The notes under the pieces: model-generated
What the model saw: only the letters and a program-made list of their open reading frames with translations
Told to the model about the DNA's origin: nothing
Databases searched by the model: none
Made by a program: the position numbers and the translations under genes
Shown: positions 1 to 12,400 of the stretch, piece by piece
Layout of the letters: each line of letters starts with the position of its first letter
Numbering within the stretch: the first letter of the stretch is position 1
Source of the DNA: Schistocephalus solidus
Taxonomy: Eukaryota; Platyhelminthes; Cestoda; Diphyllobothriidea; Diphyllobothriidae
Assembly: GCA_017591395.1 (NCBI GenBank)
Contig: WEDG01000789.1
Location: forward strand, 97,501-161,500
Reading direction: 5' to 3'
Length of the DNA stretch: 64,000 nt

Positions 1-18
1 ACCGATGTTGTCAAACAT
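1..18 (-). CDS. DNAH10: Dynein heavy chain exon 25 of those seen (linker, cut by window edge)
   Basis: The minus strand at the left edge reads an acceptor (ACTATTTCAG) and then MFDNIG in phase 0. Exon 24 ends AIQEHIVK, and dynein linkers continue with a (M/V/L)(F/Y)DNI block exactly there. Only 18 bases are present; the exon runs off the window, with the AAA+ modules beyond. Confidence 0.8.
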
Positions 19-3000
19 CTGAAATAGTGAGAAAAATATTTTACAGTCTTCTAGTAGAGAGGTTGACCAACAGCTTTAAAGCATAAACTTAATAATTTGA
101 CATGAGCATTCTCCAGGAAAAAAAATGTTATGCTGTCATTGAATCATGACTGCTGTCCACATTGCAAGGAAAACTGGATGCATCAGAGATGCTCTGTGTA
201 TGAGTCCTCAATCCGATGCCCACAGCGGAGTCGGTCAAATCCACCTATAGGCAGTACATATAGCTTCTAATAGGTCCTGAATTCAAAGTCAGACGTTTAT
301 ATTCACACTTTGACACACTCAGAGTTAGCGTCCAGGATTGTGCGGCACTACAGAACGGAATCAAGCGACCTCGCACACACTACGCTTAGTGAGTGCCACC
401 TTTCTAGTTGCAATTAACCATCTGGGTAATTGAAAACTGTCATCTTTGTCTGTTTAGGAGGTTGGAGGACGGAGAATCCAACCTGCATACCTGGGTTCTA
501 AATACTTTCCATCATCGGATCATTACCATGGTTGCAGCTTAGAGTCGTTGGGTAGATATCTGCATTTAGTTATCGACCTCGGGAATGATAATTTAGACAG
601 TATGGTTACCATATTTATTTCTGCTGACTGTGATGGTTCAGGAGACATTTGGTCTTCCGCCTCGAAAAGAGTGCAGAGCTAAGATGGGTTGATACTAAGC
701 AGGCTTCGTGCGCATCCATTATGCACAATATTAATCGTGCCGTAGGTGTATTGTTAGGGATTGTCACGTTCTGAAGTTTCAGGGGGCAATGATGGTTACA
801 TTTTAGTTTGACCGGCATTTTGTTCAATCAGTACGCATAGAGTACAGTAGGTCAATTGGAAATGTATTCAACCGAATTCCACTACTAGACCCAGAGTCAG
901 AAAACGGGATAAAAAATAGTGCAGTGTATGTGTAGGATGTAGGGGATAAAAGTTAGAGGTAGCACCACACAGAGAGCATTTAGTCACTCCATTTGTCTCG
1001 TACAGGTTGTGAATGTTGCTGTGACCGCCTCTAACTGATACCCAAATCTCACATGTGGCTCCTCGAAGTTGGATTCTTCCCAGCGGCCACATCCCGGGCA
1101 ACCGTCACGACCAGCGGGGTACACCAAGTGAGGGTCTCCGGTGTTGTGTGTGCCTCCACATCCGGTATGTCTGACTCCCGAACTTCCCACCTCCCCCATC
1201 TCAAAAAGTCCTACGGTGGGGGCGACAGTAACCCCGTAGGCGGCCCAGGATAACTCGGGTCGCTCTCCCACTAAAACAAAACCGTGACCCATAGTGGAGT
1301 TCGGCAGTCGTCTGGGATGTCCGAGCAGCCCTAGTTAGAGACAGCACTGCTTGCCTCCTCGCGGAGGAAGGGATTAAAAAAGGTGCTCTTAACAAATGCT
1401 GGGTCTCACGTCTTCTGCAGCCGGCCGTGGCTTGCAGATCACAAAATATGCGGTCGAAAAACTCAAACAAACAACAATAACCCCAGTCCCCATCCCCTGC
1501 GCCATATCCTCCAGGCTCCTCGGGTGAATCCGCTCAAACTAGCAGCCTGGAATGTTCGTTCCCTTTTAGACAATCCTAGGAGCAACCGGCTGGAATGGAG
1601 GACGGCGCTAGTCGCTCGGGAACTGGCGCGCTACAAGGTGGACATTGCTGCTCTCAGCGAGACCCGATTCTCTGAGCAGGGTCAGCTGGAGCAGGTGGGT
1701 GACAGGTTACACCTTCTTCTGGAGCGGCCGGCCAAAGGCAGAGAGATGCAACGCTGGTGACGCCTTTGCCATCCGTAACGACATTGTGGGAAGTCTGCCC
1801 TGTCTGCCGCAGGGTATCAATGATCGCCTGATGAGCCTCCGCCTGCCTCTTCGGGAAGACAAATTCGCCACCATCATCAGCGCCTACGCTCCCCAATGAC
1901 GAGCTCTGATGTGGCGAAGGACAAATTCTACGAGGACCTGTACGCACTCCTGGCAACTGTGTCGAAGGTGAACAAGTTAATTGTCCTTGATGACTTCAAC
2001 GCCCACGTCTGGACGGACCACGCTGCCTGGCAGAGAGTGCTGGGTCCCCACTGTCTCGGTAGCTGTAACGATAACGGCCTCCTTCCTCTACAAACGTGTG
2101 CGGAACCCCGTCTGCTGCTGACCACCACCTTCTTCCGCCTTCCGACGCGGGAGAAGGCCACGTGGATGCACCCTCGGTTGCGGCTTGATTTCAGCAACCA
2201 AATAACCGAGAAACTGAAGGACCTGCATGCTCCAGATGATAACGCTACCGTGGAGACACGATGGTGTCAACTGCGAAACGTCATCCAGTCCACCGCCCTC
2301 GATGTCCTCGGACGCGCACACCGTCGACACCAGGACTGGTTTGACGACAATGACGCCGACATCAGCATCTTACTTGCGGAGAAGAATTAACTACACAAAG
2401 CCTACATGGACCTTCAGACTGGTGCCACCAAAGCAGCCTTTCAGATGCCGGCGCCTTGTACAACAACGGCTGCGGGAGCTGCAGAATGCCTGATGATCCG
2501 AAAGGCTGAGGAAATCCAGGGGTATGCGGACTGCAATGAAACGAAAAACTTTTTAAAAGCCATCAAGGCCATCTACACCCACTGTACCAAGGGGACCGCA
2601 CCGATGCTCAGCTCTGACGGCACAACACTGCTGACAGAGAAATCGCAAATTCTGAAGCGCTGGGCCGAGCACTTCAGAAATGTCCTTAATTGCTCATCAG
2701 CCATCTCCGATGCTGCCATTGACCGGCTCTCTCAAGTGGACACGAACAATGACTGGATCTGCCGCCTTCTCTACCAGAAACCATTCGAACCATGCAACAG
2801 ATTTCCAGCGGTAAAGCACCGGGATCCGACGCAATCCCACCGGAAGTCTACAATCACGATAAGCCCCGGCTGATAGCAGAACTCACAACACTCTTCCAGG
2901 AGATGTGGCGCCAAGGACAAGTTCCTCAGGATTTCAAAGACGCGACCATCGTCCATCTCTACAAACGGAGAGGAACCGGCAACTCTGTGATAACCACAGA

Positions 3001-6000
3001 GGTATCTCGTTGCAAAACATCGCCGGGAAGATCTTCGCCCGTATCCTTCTCAATCGTCTTAAACGGTCACCTAGAGCAGGGCCTGCTCCCGGAAAGCCAT
3101 TGTGGCCTCCACCGACACCGCGGAACAACCGATATGATCTTTGCCGCCCGCCAGCTACAAGAGAAGTGTCAGGAGATGCGAACTCACCTATACACTACCT
3201 TCGTGGATCTAACGAAAGCCTTTGACACGGTGAATCGTGACGGACTGTGGAAAGTCATGCAGAAACTTGGTTGTCCTGAGCGGTTCACGCACATGGTGCG
3301 TCAGCTTCATGACGGGATGATGGCGCGCGTCACTGACAACGGGACGGTATCCGAAGCATTCGCAGTGACCAACGGAGTAAAGCAGGGCTGCGTACCGGCC
3401 CCCACTCTCTTCAGTCTCATGTTCTCGGCTATGCTGATGGACACCTACCGTGATGAGCAGCCTGGTATCCGCATAGCCTACAGAACTGACGGGCAACTTC
3501 TCAACAGTCGGCGTATGCAGGCTCCAACGCGCGTGCCTACGACTACAGTCCATGACTTGCTCTTCGCGGACGACTGCGCCCTTAACACCGTGACGGAGGA
3601 GGACATGCAAAGGAGCATGGACCTCTTCGCCGAAGGCTGCGCCGATTTTGGATTAACAATAAGTACAGCCAAACGGTTGTCATGCAACAGCCGCCACCCA
3701 GCGCGGAATACAATGCTCCTCGAATCAATTTCAATGGTATTCAACTCAAAAACGTGGAAACCTTCGCTTATCTAGGAAGCACGATGTCGCGCAACACGAG
3801 AATTGATGACGAGGTTGCCCAACGGATCTCCAAAGCTAGTCAGGCCTTCGGCCGGCTGCAGGCCTCCATGTGGAATCGCCACGGTATTCACCTGAACACC
3901 AAACTGAAGATGTACAAGGCCGTCGTCTTGACGACACTCCTTTACGGAGCGGAAAACTGGACCGTCTACTCAAACCAAGCCAGGAAGCTGAATCACTTTC
4001 ATCTCAGCTGCCTCCGCAGAATACTGAAGCTGAACTGGCAAGACAGGATCCCGGACACGGAAGTCCTGGAGCGGACCGGAATCCTCAGCATCCATGCCAT
4101 GTTGAGGCAAGTGCAACTGCGATGGAGCGGCCACCTGGTAAGAATGGATGACGAGCGACTACCCAAACGACTTTTCTACGGTGATATCGCTACGGGTTCT
4201 CGCCGGCAGGGAGGTCAAAAACGACGCTACAAGGACACTTTGAAGAAATCGCTGAAGCAACTGCAAATCAACTCGGCGACCCGGGAGGACCTCGCCCAGG
4301 ATAGACCGGCATGGAGAAGATCAGTGAAGACTGGTTCAGCAATCTATGAGGCAAACCGGATCGCCGCCATTAAGGCCAAAAGAGCGGCACGAAAGTCACC
4401 AGCGCCCCGCACCAACACCGCCAATGCCCAGGCCCTGCCAGCATGTCCGCGCTGTCAACGCATCTTGCGCGCGCGAATCGGCCTGGTTGGACATCTTCGG
4501 ACACAATGCACCAACAATCCAACAATTCCAATTTCTACGTCAAATTCTGCCAACCCTCCTTCGGACTCCCCCACCCTCACCCCTGGCATCAATTCCATTA
4601 CTCCCACCATCATAGAGACCACATCCTGTTACCCCCACGACCGGAACCACCACCGCCTTCGCCTTCACAACCACCACCACCACCATCAGCGATGGGGAAT
4701 CTCTTCTAAGCTGTACTCAATGCGACCGCACATTCACCTCACGCATCGGCCTGGTCGGTCACTTGCGAATACATCGTACAGAGACCGGTGAGCCAGTGCC
4801 TGGAGCACCATCACACAGCAGAGATCGTCGCCTCCACTGCCCTCACTGTCCTCGCGCATTCACTCGTCGCATGGGCCTATTCGGTCACATGCGCATCCAT
4901 GACAGCGGAATTCACCACAATACCGACAACACCGATACACCACGCACACCCTCCGCTCCTGCCATTCTTAGTGCCCCTGCCACCCCCACTACCATGAGTG
5001 ACATCCCCCCAGCCTCTACCGATTTCTCCTGCACACACTGCGCCCGTAACTTCAACTCACGCATCGGCCTGGTCGGTCACCTGCGAATCCATCGCACGGA
5101 GACTGGTGAAACAGTTCCTGGGGCTCCGACATACAGTCGTTGCGCCCGCCTTCACTGCCCTCACTGCTCCCGCACATTTACACACCGCATGGGCCTATTA
5201 GGACACATGCGCCTCCACGAAAACCTCCGGTAAACCACCGGAGACTAAGCTACATCAGCGCACACTACCTACACCAATGCATCGACAACACCCTCACAAT
5301 CACCATTTACCAGAGTATATCACGGTTTCCTAGAAACCGTGGCTGGGAAGTCTGTCAATCTGACGCTTCCACCAGACCACGCCGTCGGCTCAGTGTATGT
5401 GCTGTGAGTATCGAGTGGCTGACCAGTGGACTGGGAGTCAGACGGCGATGGCTGCTCCATATCCCCTGAGTTTTTGAATCCTGGTGTGTGCGTTATGGGG
5501 GCCAGATCGTGCTGTGGCGCGTGAAGACGGTTACGCTGACCGGCTCGGACAGTGTCTGATGGTGGGGGTGGGGAAGAGAATGAGGTCGACAGCTCAGCGC
5601 ATGTTCCTCACTATAAACAATCTGACGCGCTTGAAACTATCACGTTACGCTAAAAGCCGTGGCTTGGAAGGTTGCAAACTGACGGGATAACTCGGACCGC
5701 GTGGTCAGCCCTTTTGTGTGGAGTGGCTGACTGGCGGACTGAGAGTCAGGCTGCAATGGCTCCTTCTTAATGTGGTCTTTATGGCTTCCCCACTCTGTGG
5801 GATCCGAGCCAGGTGTGGTGATACGCCCAGGGGCGGCTCCGGCCACGCCAGCCACCTGCGCCCTCTCCCATCTCCCATCTCCGGTCTTCTTGACTCTGTC
5901 TTGACACCGGGCTCAGGTGGGGGAGGAGGAGAGAGTGCGGTAGCTGCAGCGCAAGGCTACTTTCACTTTAAACTTAACCACGCGCAAGTCACCGTCCCTG

Positions 6001-9000
6001 CTCCACTTTCCCATGGTGCATACGGTGGACACCGTCGGACTACGACGGTCGAACTGTCGTGTGTATGTGTGTGCCCCCTAAACGGGCCACGTGGTAGATG
6101 CGTTGGACCAACACGGGGGCAAAATGAGGGCACGACAGGCGTTATTCGGGTTGCGCTCCCATAACAACTGCCGAACATGGAGATGTGGTGGCACGCCTAG
6201 GACTTAGGGGACCCAGCCGCGCCAGCCACCTGCGTCCTCTCCCACCTCCGGTCTTCTTGACTCTGTCTTGACACCGGGCTCAGGTGGGGGAGGAGGAGAG
6301 AGTGCGGTAGCTGCAGCGCAAGGCTACTATCACTTTAAACTAAACCACATGCAAGTCACCGTCCCTGCTCCACTTTCCCATGGTGCATACGGTGGACATC
6401 GTCGGACTACGACGGTCGAACTGTCGTGGTATGTGTGCCCCCTAAACGGACCACGTGGTAGATGCGTTGGACCAACACGGGGGCAAAATGAGGGCACGAC
6501 AGGCGTTATTCGGGTTGCGCTCCCATAACAACTGCCGAACATGGAGATGTGGTGGCACGCCTAGGGGCGGCTAGGACTTAGGTGACCCAGCCGCGCCAGC
6601 CACCTGCGTCCTCTCCCACCTCCGGTCTTCTTGACTCTGTCTTGACACCGGGCTCAGGTGGGGGAGGAGGAGAGAGTGCGGTAGCTGCAGCGCAAGGCTA
6701 CTATCACTTTAAACTAAACCACATGCAAGTCACCGTCCCTGCTCCACTTTCCCATGGTGCATACGGTGGACATCGTCGGACTACGACGGTCGAACTGTCG
6801 TGTGTATGTGTGTGCCCCCTAAACGGGCCACGTGGTAGATGCGTTGGACCAACACGGGGGCAAAATGAGGGCACGACAGGCGTTACTCGGGTTGCGCTCC
6901 CATAACAACTGCCGAACATGGAGATGTGGTGGCACGCCTAGGACTTAGGGGACCCAGCCGCGCCAGCCACCTGCGTCCTCTCCCACCTCCGGTCTTCTTG
7001 ACTCTGTCTTGACACCGGGCTCAGGTGGGGGAGGATGAGAGAGTGCGGTAGCTGCAGTGCAAGGCTACTTTCACTTTAAAATACATCACGCGCAAGTCAC
7101 CGTCCCTGCTCCACTTTCCCATGGAGCATACGGTGGACATCGTCGGACTACGACGGTCGAACTGTCGTGTATGTGTAACGAGGGACGTTTGCACTTACGC
7201 TCCGGGACGCACGTACAATCTCCCTCCTAGGGTGAGCGGGAACACTTTCAATGATACGCTCTTTGGAGGAGATCAAGCACGGATTGGAAATTTCATGGGG
7301 TTGGGATCTTGCCTATTTTACGGCATACATTTCTTATTGTTTCGTGGACCGGACACTATCTTGGCAACTGAAGTAAATTCCGCATAGAAATAAACAAGCA
7401 AAATAACACCTTACCTGTTTTTTCACAGTACCTACCTTGACTATGTGTTCCTGGATCGCTTGGGCCTCCTTACCACCAAGAATGCTAAGCACATTGTCGT
7501 CGGAGATGAAATAGAAGCGCGGGAAGGCATTGCGTTTCGCATCCAAGTAGTCATTAAGAGCCTTTTGACAGTACTCTAACTCGTTTTGAATCTGGCGTAG
7601 ACTGTCGAGTTTTCGATCAGCCAAGCAGCACTTCATGATAAATTGTACGTTCTGAGCACTATTCATGATCTATTAATAGGCGTAAAAGTGATACTGGTTA
7701 GCAAGGTATTATGGCAGTTATTTAAATGATATCAACTCATTCTTTGCATCCAGATGCACTCGCCATAATTGCCAACTTGGTAACTTTCTGTGGAGATGTA
7801 TCTGGTAGATAACTACTTCGGAATGAGCCTTATCGGAAATCTTCAGCCAGCCATGTCCCATACCCAGGTCCGTGTAACTTGGGCCGATCGCACAGCGACA
7901 AGGCAACTTGTAAAGGAGTGGTGCATGCCACTAGGAGCAAAGGCTAGACGAGCACGAAATTTTATTTTCTGAGACCAAATCGATGAAGAAACATAGATCT
8001 CAGCAAGATAAATATAGAAAATAGACAAACAAATCTGATGAATCAGGACCTGATGTGCACGATTTACCGTTCCACACTGCTCTAAGACATTCAAAACCGT
8101 GTGGTGAGCCTGTTCGACCACCTCTGCATACATCAACTCTCTGATTGTACACACAAATACACTTTGACCATGCACCAGCCTATTCGGTCACACGCATAGC
8201 AGCAAAATACCATGAGGGAAGGAAGATCAAGTGAGCCGGATTCTCAGAGTAACTTCCTTATGAAAATAGGCACATTCCTTAATATGACAGATCGAACGCG
8301 CCTCAACCTATCACGATGCGCTAACAGTCATGTCTTGGAAGGCCAACAGCTGACTGGATAGCTCAAGCCTTCTTTAAAATGAGGTTCAAAGTGAAGTGGT
8401 TCGTTTTTAATGTGGAGCTTTCGCTTGGTTGATCTTTGAGACTAGTCCACTGAGGACCGGGTCATGTGGAGTTAGGGATCAGGTGGTGTGTAAAACTCAG
8501 AAATGGCCATCTTTTGTTGTCTCACCATTGCAACTTTGTGGGATTAGGAAGAGGGAAGGAGATTGAAACAGTGTTGATCAGGGCCGCACTCGCCTCGGGG
8601 TTAATCTCGTCCCAGTGGCGGTCAAATTATCTTGCATCTTCGCATCGGTATACCGGTTTGTCTCGCAAGAAAGTTCTCAGCTCAGGTAGTAGCCTTCGTT
8701 ACCCATATAATGTGCTAACAGGCATCCCTTGATTGTTATCTTACATGATGCTTATTATAACTTTTAATTAACCCGGTGTTCGCTGGAAATCAAACGCTGA
8801 CTGCGTGCTTACCTTACGGAAATTCTTGTCAAGGGCTTCAAACCTTTTGGCCTCCTGTGGTAATTGGTTTGCAATATCGCCACCCATGAAGATCGCCTCT
8901 AGATACATCCATTTCTGCTGAACAATGACCCACATCTAAAACAAATACACCAATGATAGTGAAATATGCATATACGCAGCCACTACTTAGGGAACTTTTT

Positions 9001-9353
9001 TTAACTTTTGGTTTGGTACAAAACCTGTTATATATATTATATATATATATATATATATAAATTGATAAGGTGGAACCGACAAAGACAAGAGAGACCGGAA
9101 TGGTCATTTCTGGCTTATTAGCCGTCATCAGCCAGTCATACCCAATCATAAGTGTGGCACACCTGGGATTCTGGTTGATGACGGCTAATAAGCCAGAAAT
9201 GGCCATTCCGGTCTCCCTTGTTTTTTTTCGGTTCCACCTTATCAACATATGCTACACGTCGCTATGCGACCGCCTGCGAGGGCTCTAGTCTGAGCTCCAG
9301 GGCACAACGGAACATGCATGTTCCTTAAGCAGATCGGTGAGCCCCACACTATC

Positions 9354-9433
<80 letters not shown>

Positions 9434-12400
9434 AATAACTGAGGTGGTTTGCGTCCGAGATAGTATAATGAAAAGAAAACGCTCTTCGGAAAATCGAGTT
9501 GTACTCGTAAAATTTGAAGTTGGTGACACCAACCCGTCGTCAGACGAAATGAACAGAGGATAAAGTGAGGTGGTCGAACTAGCGTAGTCGGCGCGACAGG
9601 AGAGACAGCGAAAAACAAACAGCTGGTGTGAGGGCGGTGGTAGGTTGATACTTAATTGGGGCATGTTTTGGACGGGGGAGGTGAGGGGAGAAGAAGTACG
9701 TTTGCTTGTTTTGGAGAGGGAGGTGGGCGGCGAGTAACTACGACCGGCTGGATTACCCTTCGTTGATCCGGGTTGAATGCAGGGGTCACTGCGCTGGTTG
9801 GAGGTGTTGGATCATTTAATGGCAGTTCGCCATGTGTGAGCTGGGGGTGGCGAAAAGTGAGATTCGAAATGCCGCAAGGATTATCAGTCGTTGCTAGGGC
9901 GTAGGCGCTCGTTAGTTAGTCGTGCACGTAACTCTTCGTAATGAGTGTCTAGATCGACTTGGCGGTTAATGCTGGTCGTGCTGGAGTGCCAAGCTTAGAC
10001 CAACGTAAACAGAAGGGCAGTTGGCACATTGTGTGCGGTAGATGAAATCGCGTACTTGTTCTTTAGGTATTGGGTCCTTTACTCGGCATAGGGTTGCGCG
10101 TATGGAGGATGCAGGCTTGTTGGCGACAGAGATGCCTAAGTGACTTAATTGTCGAGAGCTTGTTTCGGAAACACCTTGCATGTAAGGTAAGGAATAAATT
10201 TTCCGCGGCACAATAGCTCCTTTAGAAACAAGGTTCTGCGTTTGATAGCATAGAACGATGCCTAGAGGAAAATCCTATCGGCATTCCAAAACAGCACGTT
10301 TCAGACATGCCTGAAGAACTTTTGTCAGTTCAATGACAAATACTATGAACAAGGGCACCCCAATGGGTTCCCCAATATCGGGGCAACTTGCCGCTTCAAT
10401 TATATATATATATATATATATATATCCCAGGTGTGCCACACTTGGGATTGGGTATGACTGGCTGATGACGGCTAATAAGCCAGAAATGGCCATTCCGGTC
10501 TCCCTTGTCTTTGTCGGTTCCATTCCATCATATGCTACACGTCGCTATGCGACCGCCTGCGAGGGCTCTAGTCTGAGCTCCAGGGCACAACGGAACATGC
10601 ATGTTCCTTAAGCAGATCGGTGAGCCCCACACTATCATCATATTCCCGATCACAACCGACAAAAACAACGAGCCCGTGGCTCAAAATGGTAGAGCGTTCG
10701 ACTCAAATACCAAAGGTCGCGGGTTCGAATCCCAGGTGTGCCACACTTGGGATTGGGTATGACTGGCTGATGACGGCTAATAAGCCAGAAATGGCCATTC
10801 CGGTCTCCCCTTGTCTTTGTCGGTTCCATTCCATCATATGCTACACGTCGCTATGCGACCGCCTGCGAGGGCTCTAGTCTGAGCTCCAGGGCACAACGGA
10901 ACATGCATGTTCCTTAAGCAGATCGGTGAGCCCCACACTATCATCATATTCCCGATCACAACCGACAAAACAACGAGCCCGTGGCTCAAATGGTAGAGCG
11001 TTCGACTCAAATACCAAAGGTCGCGGGTTCGAATCCCAGGTGTGCCACACTTGGGATTGGGTATGACTGGCTGATGACGGCTAATAAGCCAGAAATGGCC
11101 ATTCCGGTCTCCCCTTGTCTTTGTCGGTTCCATTCCATCATATGCTACACGTCGCTATGCGACCGCCTGCGAGGGCTCTAGTCTGAGCTCCAGGGCACAA
11201 CGGAACATGCATGTTCCTTAAGCAGATCGGTGAGCCCCCACACTATCATCATATTCCCGATCACAACCGACAAAACAACGAGCCCGTGGCTCAAATGGTA
11301 GAGCGTTCGACTCAAATACCAAAGGTCGCGGGTTCGAATCCCAGGTGTGCCACACTTGGGATTGGGTATGACTGGCTGATGACGGCTAATAAGCCAGAAA
11401 TGGCCATTCCGGTCTCCCCTTGTCTTTGTCGGTTCCATTCCATCATATGCTACACGTCGCTATGCGACCGCCTGCGAGGGCTCTAGTCTGAGCTCCAGGG
11501 CACAACGGAACATGCATGTTCCTTAAGCAGATCGGTGAGCCCCACACTATCATCATATTCCCGATCACAACCGACAAAACAACGAGCCCGTGGCTCAAAT
11601 GGTAGAGCGTTCGACTCAAATACCAAAGGTCGCGGGTTCGAATCCCAGGTGTGCCACACTTGGGATTGGGTATGACTGGCTGATGACGGCTAATAAGCCA
11701 GAAATGGCCATTCCGGTCTCCCCTTTGTCTTTGTCGGTTCCATTCCATCATATGCTACACGTCGCTATGCGACCGCCTGCGAGGGCTCTAGTCTGAGCTC
11801 CAGGGCACAACGGAACATGCATGTTCCTTAAGCAGATCGGTGAGCCCCACACTATCATCATATTCCCGATCACAACCGACAAAACAACGAGCCCGTGGCT
11901 CAAATGGTAGAGCGTTCGACTCAAATACCAAAGGTCGCGGGTTCGAATCCCAGGTGTGCCACACTTGGGATTGGGTATGACTGGCTGATGACGGCTAATA
12001 AGCCAGAAATGGCCATTCCGGTCTCCCCTTGTCTTTGTCGGTTCCATTCCATCATATGCTACACGTCGCTATGCGACCGCCTGCGAGGGCTCTAGTCTGA
12101 GCTCCAGGGCACAACGGAACATGCATGTTCCTTAAGCAGATCGGTGAGCCCCCACACTATCATCATATTCCCCGATCACAACCGACAAAACAACGAGCCC
12201 GTGGCTCAAAATGGTAGAGCGTTCGACTCAAATACCAAAGGTCGCGGGTTCGAATCCCAGGTGTGCCACACTTGGGATTGGGTATGACTGGCTGATGACG
12301 GCTAATAAGCCAGAAATGGCCATTCCGGTCTCCCCTTGTCTTTGTCGGTTCCATTCCATCATATGCTACACGTCGCTATGCGACCGCCTGCGAGGGCTCT

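Larger units (their letters stand above)
930..5233 (+). mobile_element. Non-LTR retrotransposon (LINE) copy 1, nearly full length but decayed
   Basis: An element with a 5' leader, APE-type endonuclease, reverse transcriptase and C-terminal C2H2 zinc fingers, lying antisense inside a dynein intron. The start near 930 is where similarity with copy 2 (from about 51400) begins. Lesions include frameshifts near 1700, 2970, 3060 and 3672 and in the CCA-rich stretch near 4690, plus an apparent deletion near 2183 that removes the end of the endonuclease. The same protein architecture is common in tapeworm genome predictions (established knowledge of the family; clade not resolved). It cannot make active proteins as it stands. 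Confidence 0.88.

Noticed and set aside
5718..6905. Similar plus-strand ORFs of 86-148 residues in the R1 array
   Set aside because: They track the repeat, differ in frame at unit borders and have no domain.
9242..9664. Minus-strand ORF with long Tyr-Ile run
   Set aside because: Translation of the (TA)n microsatellite.
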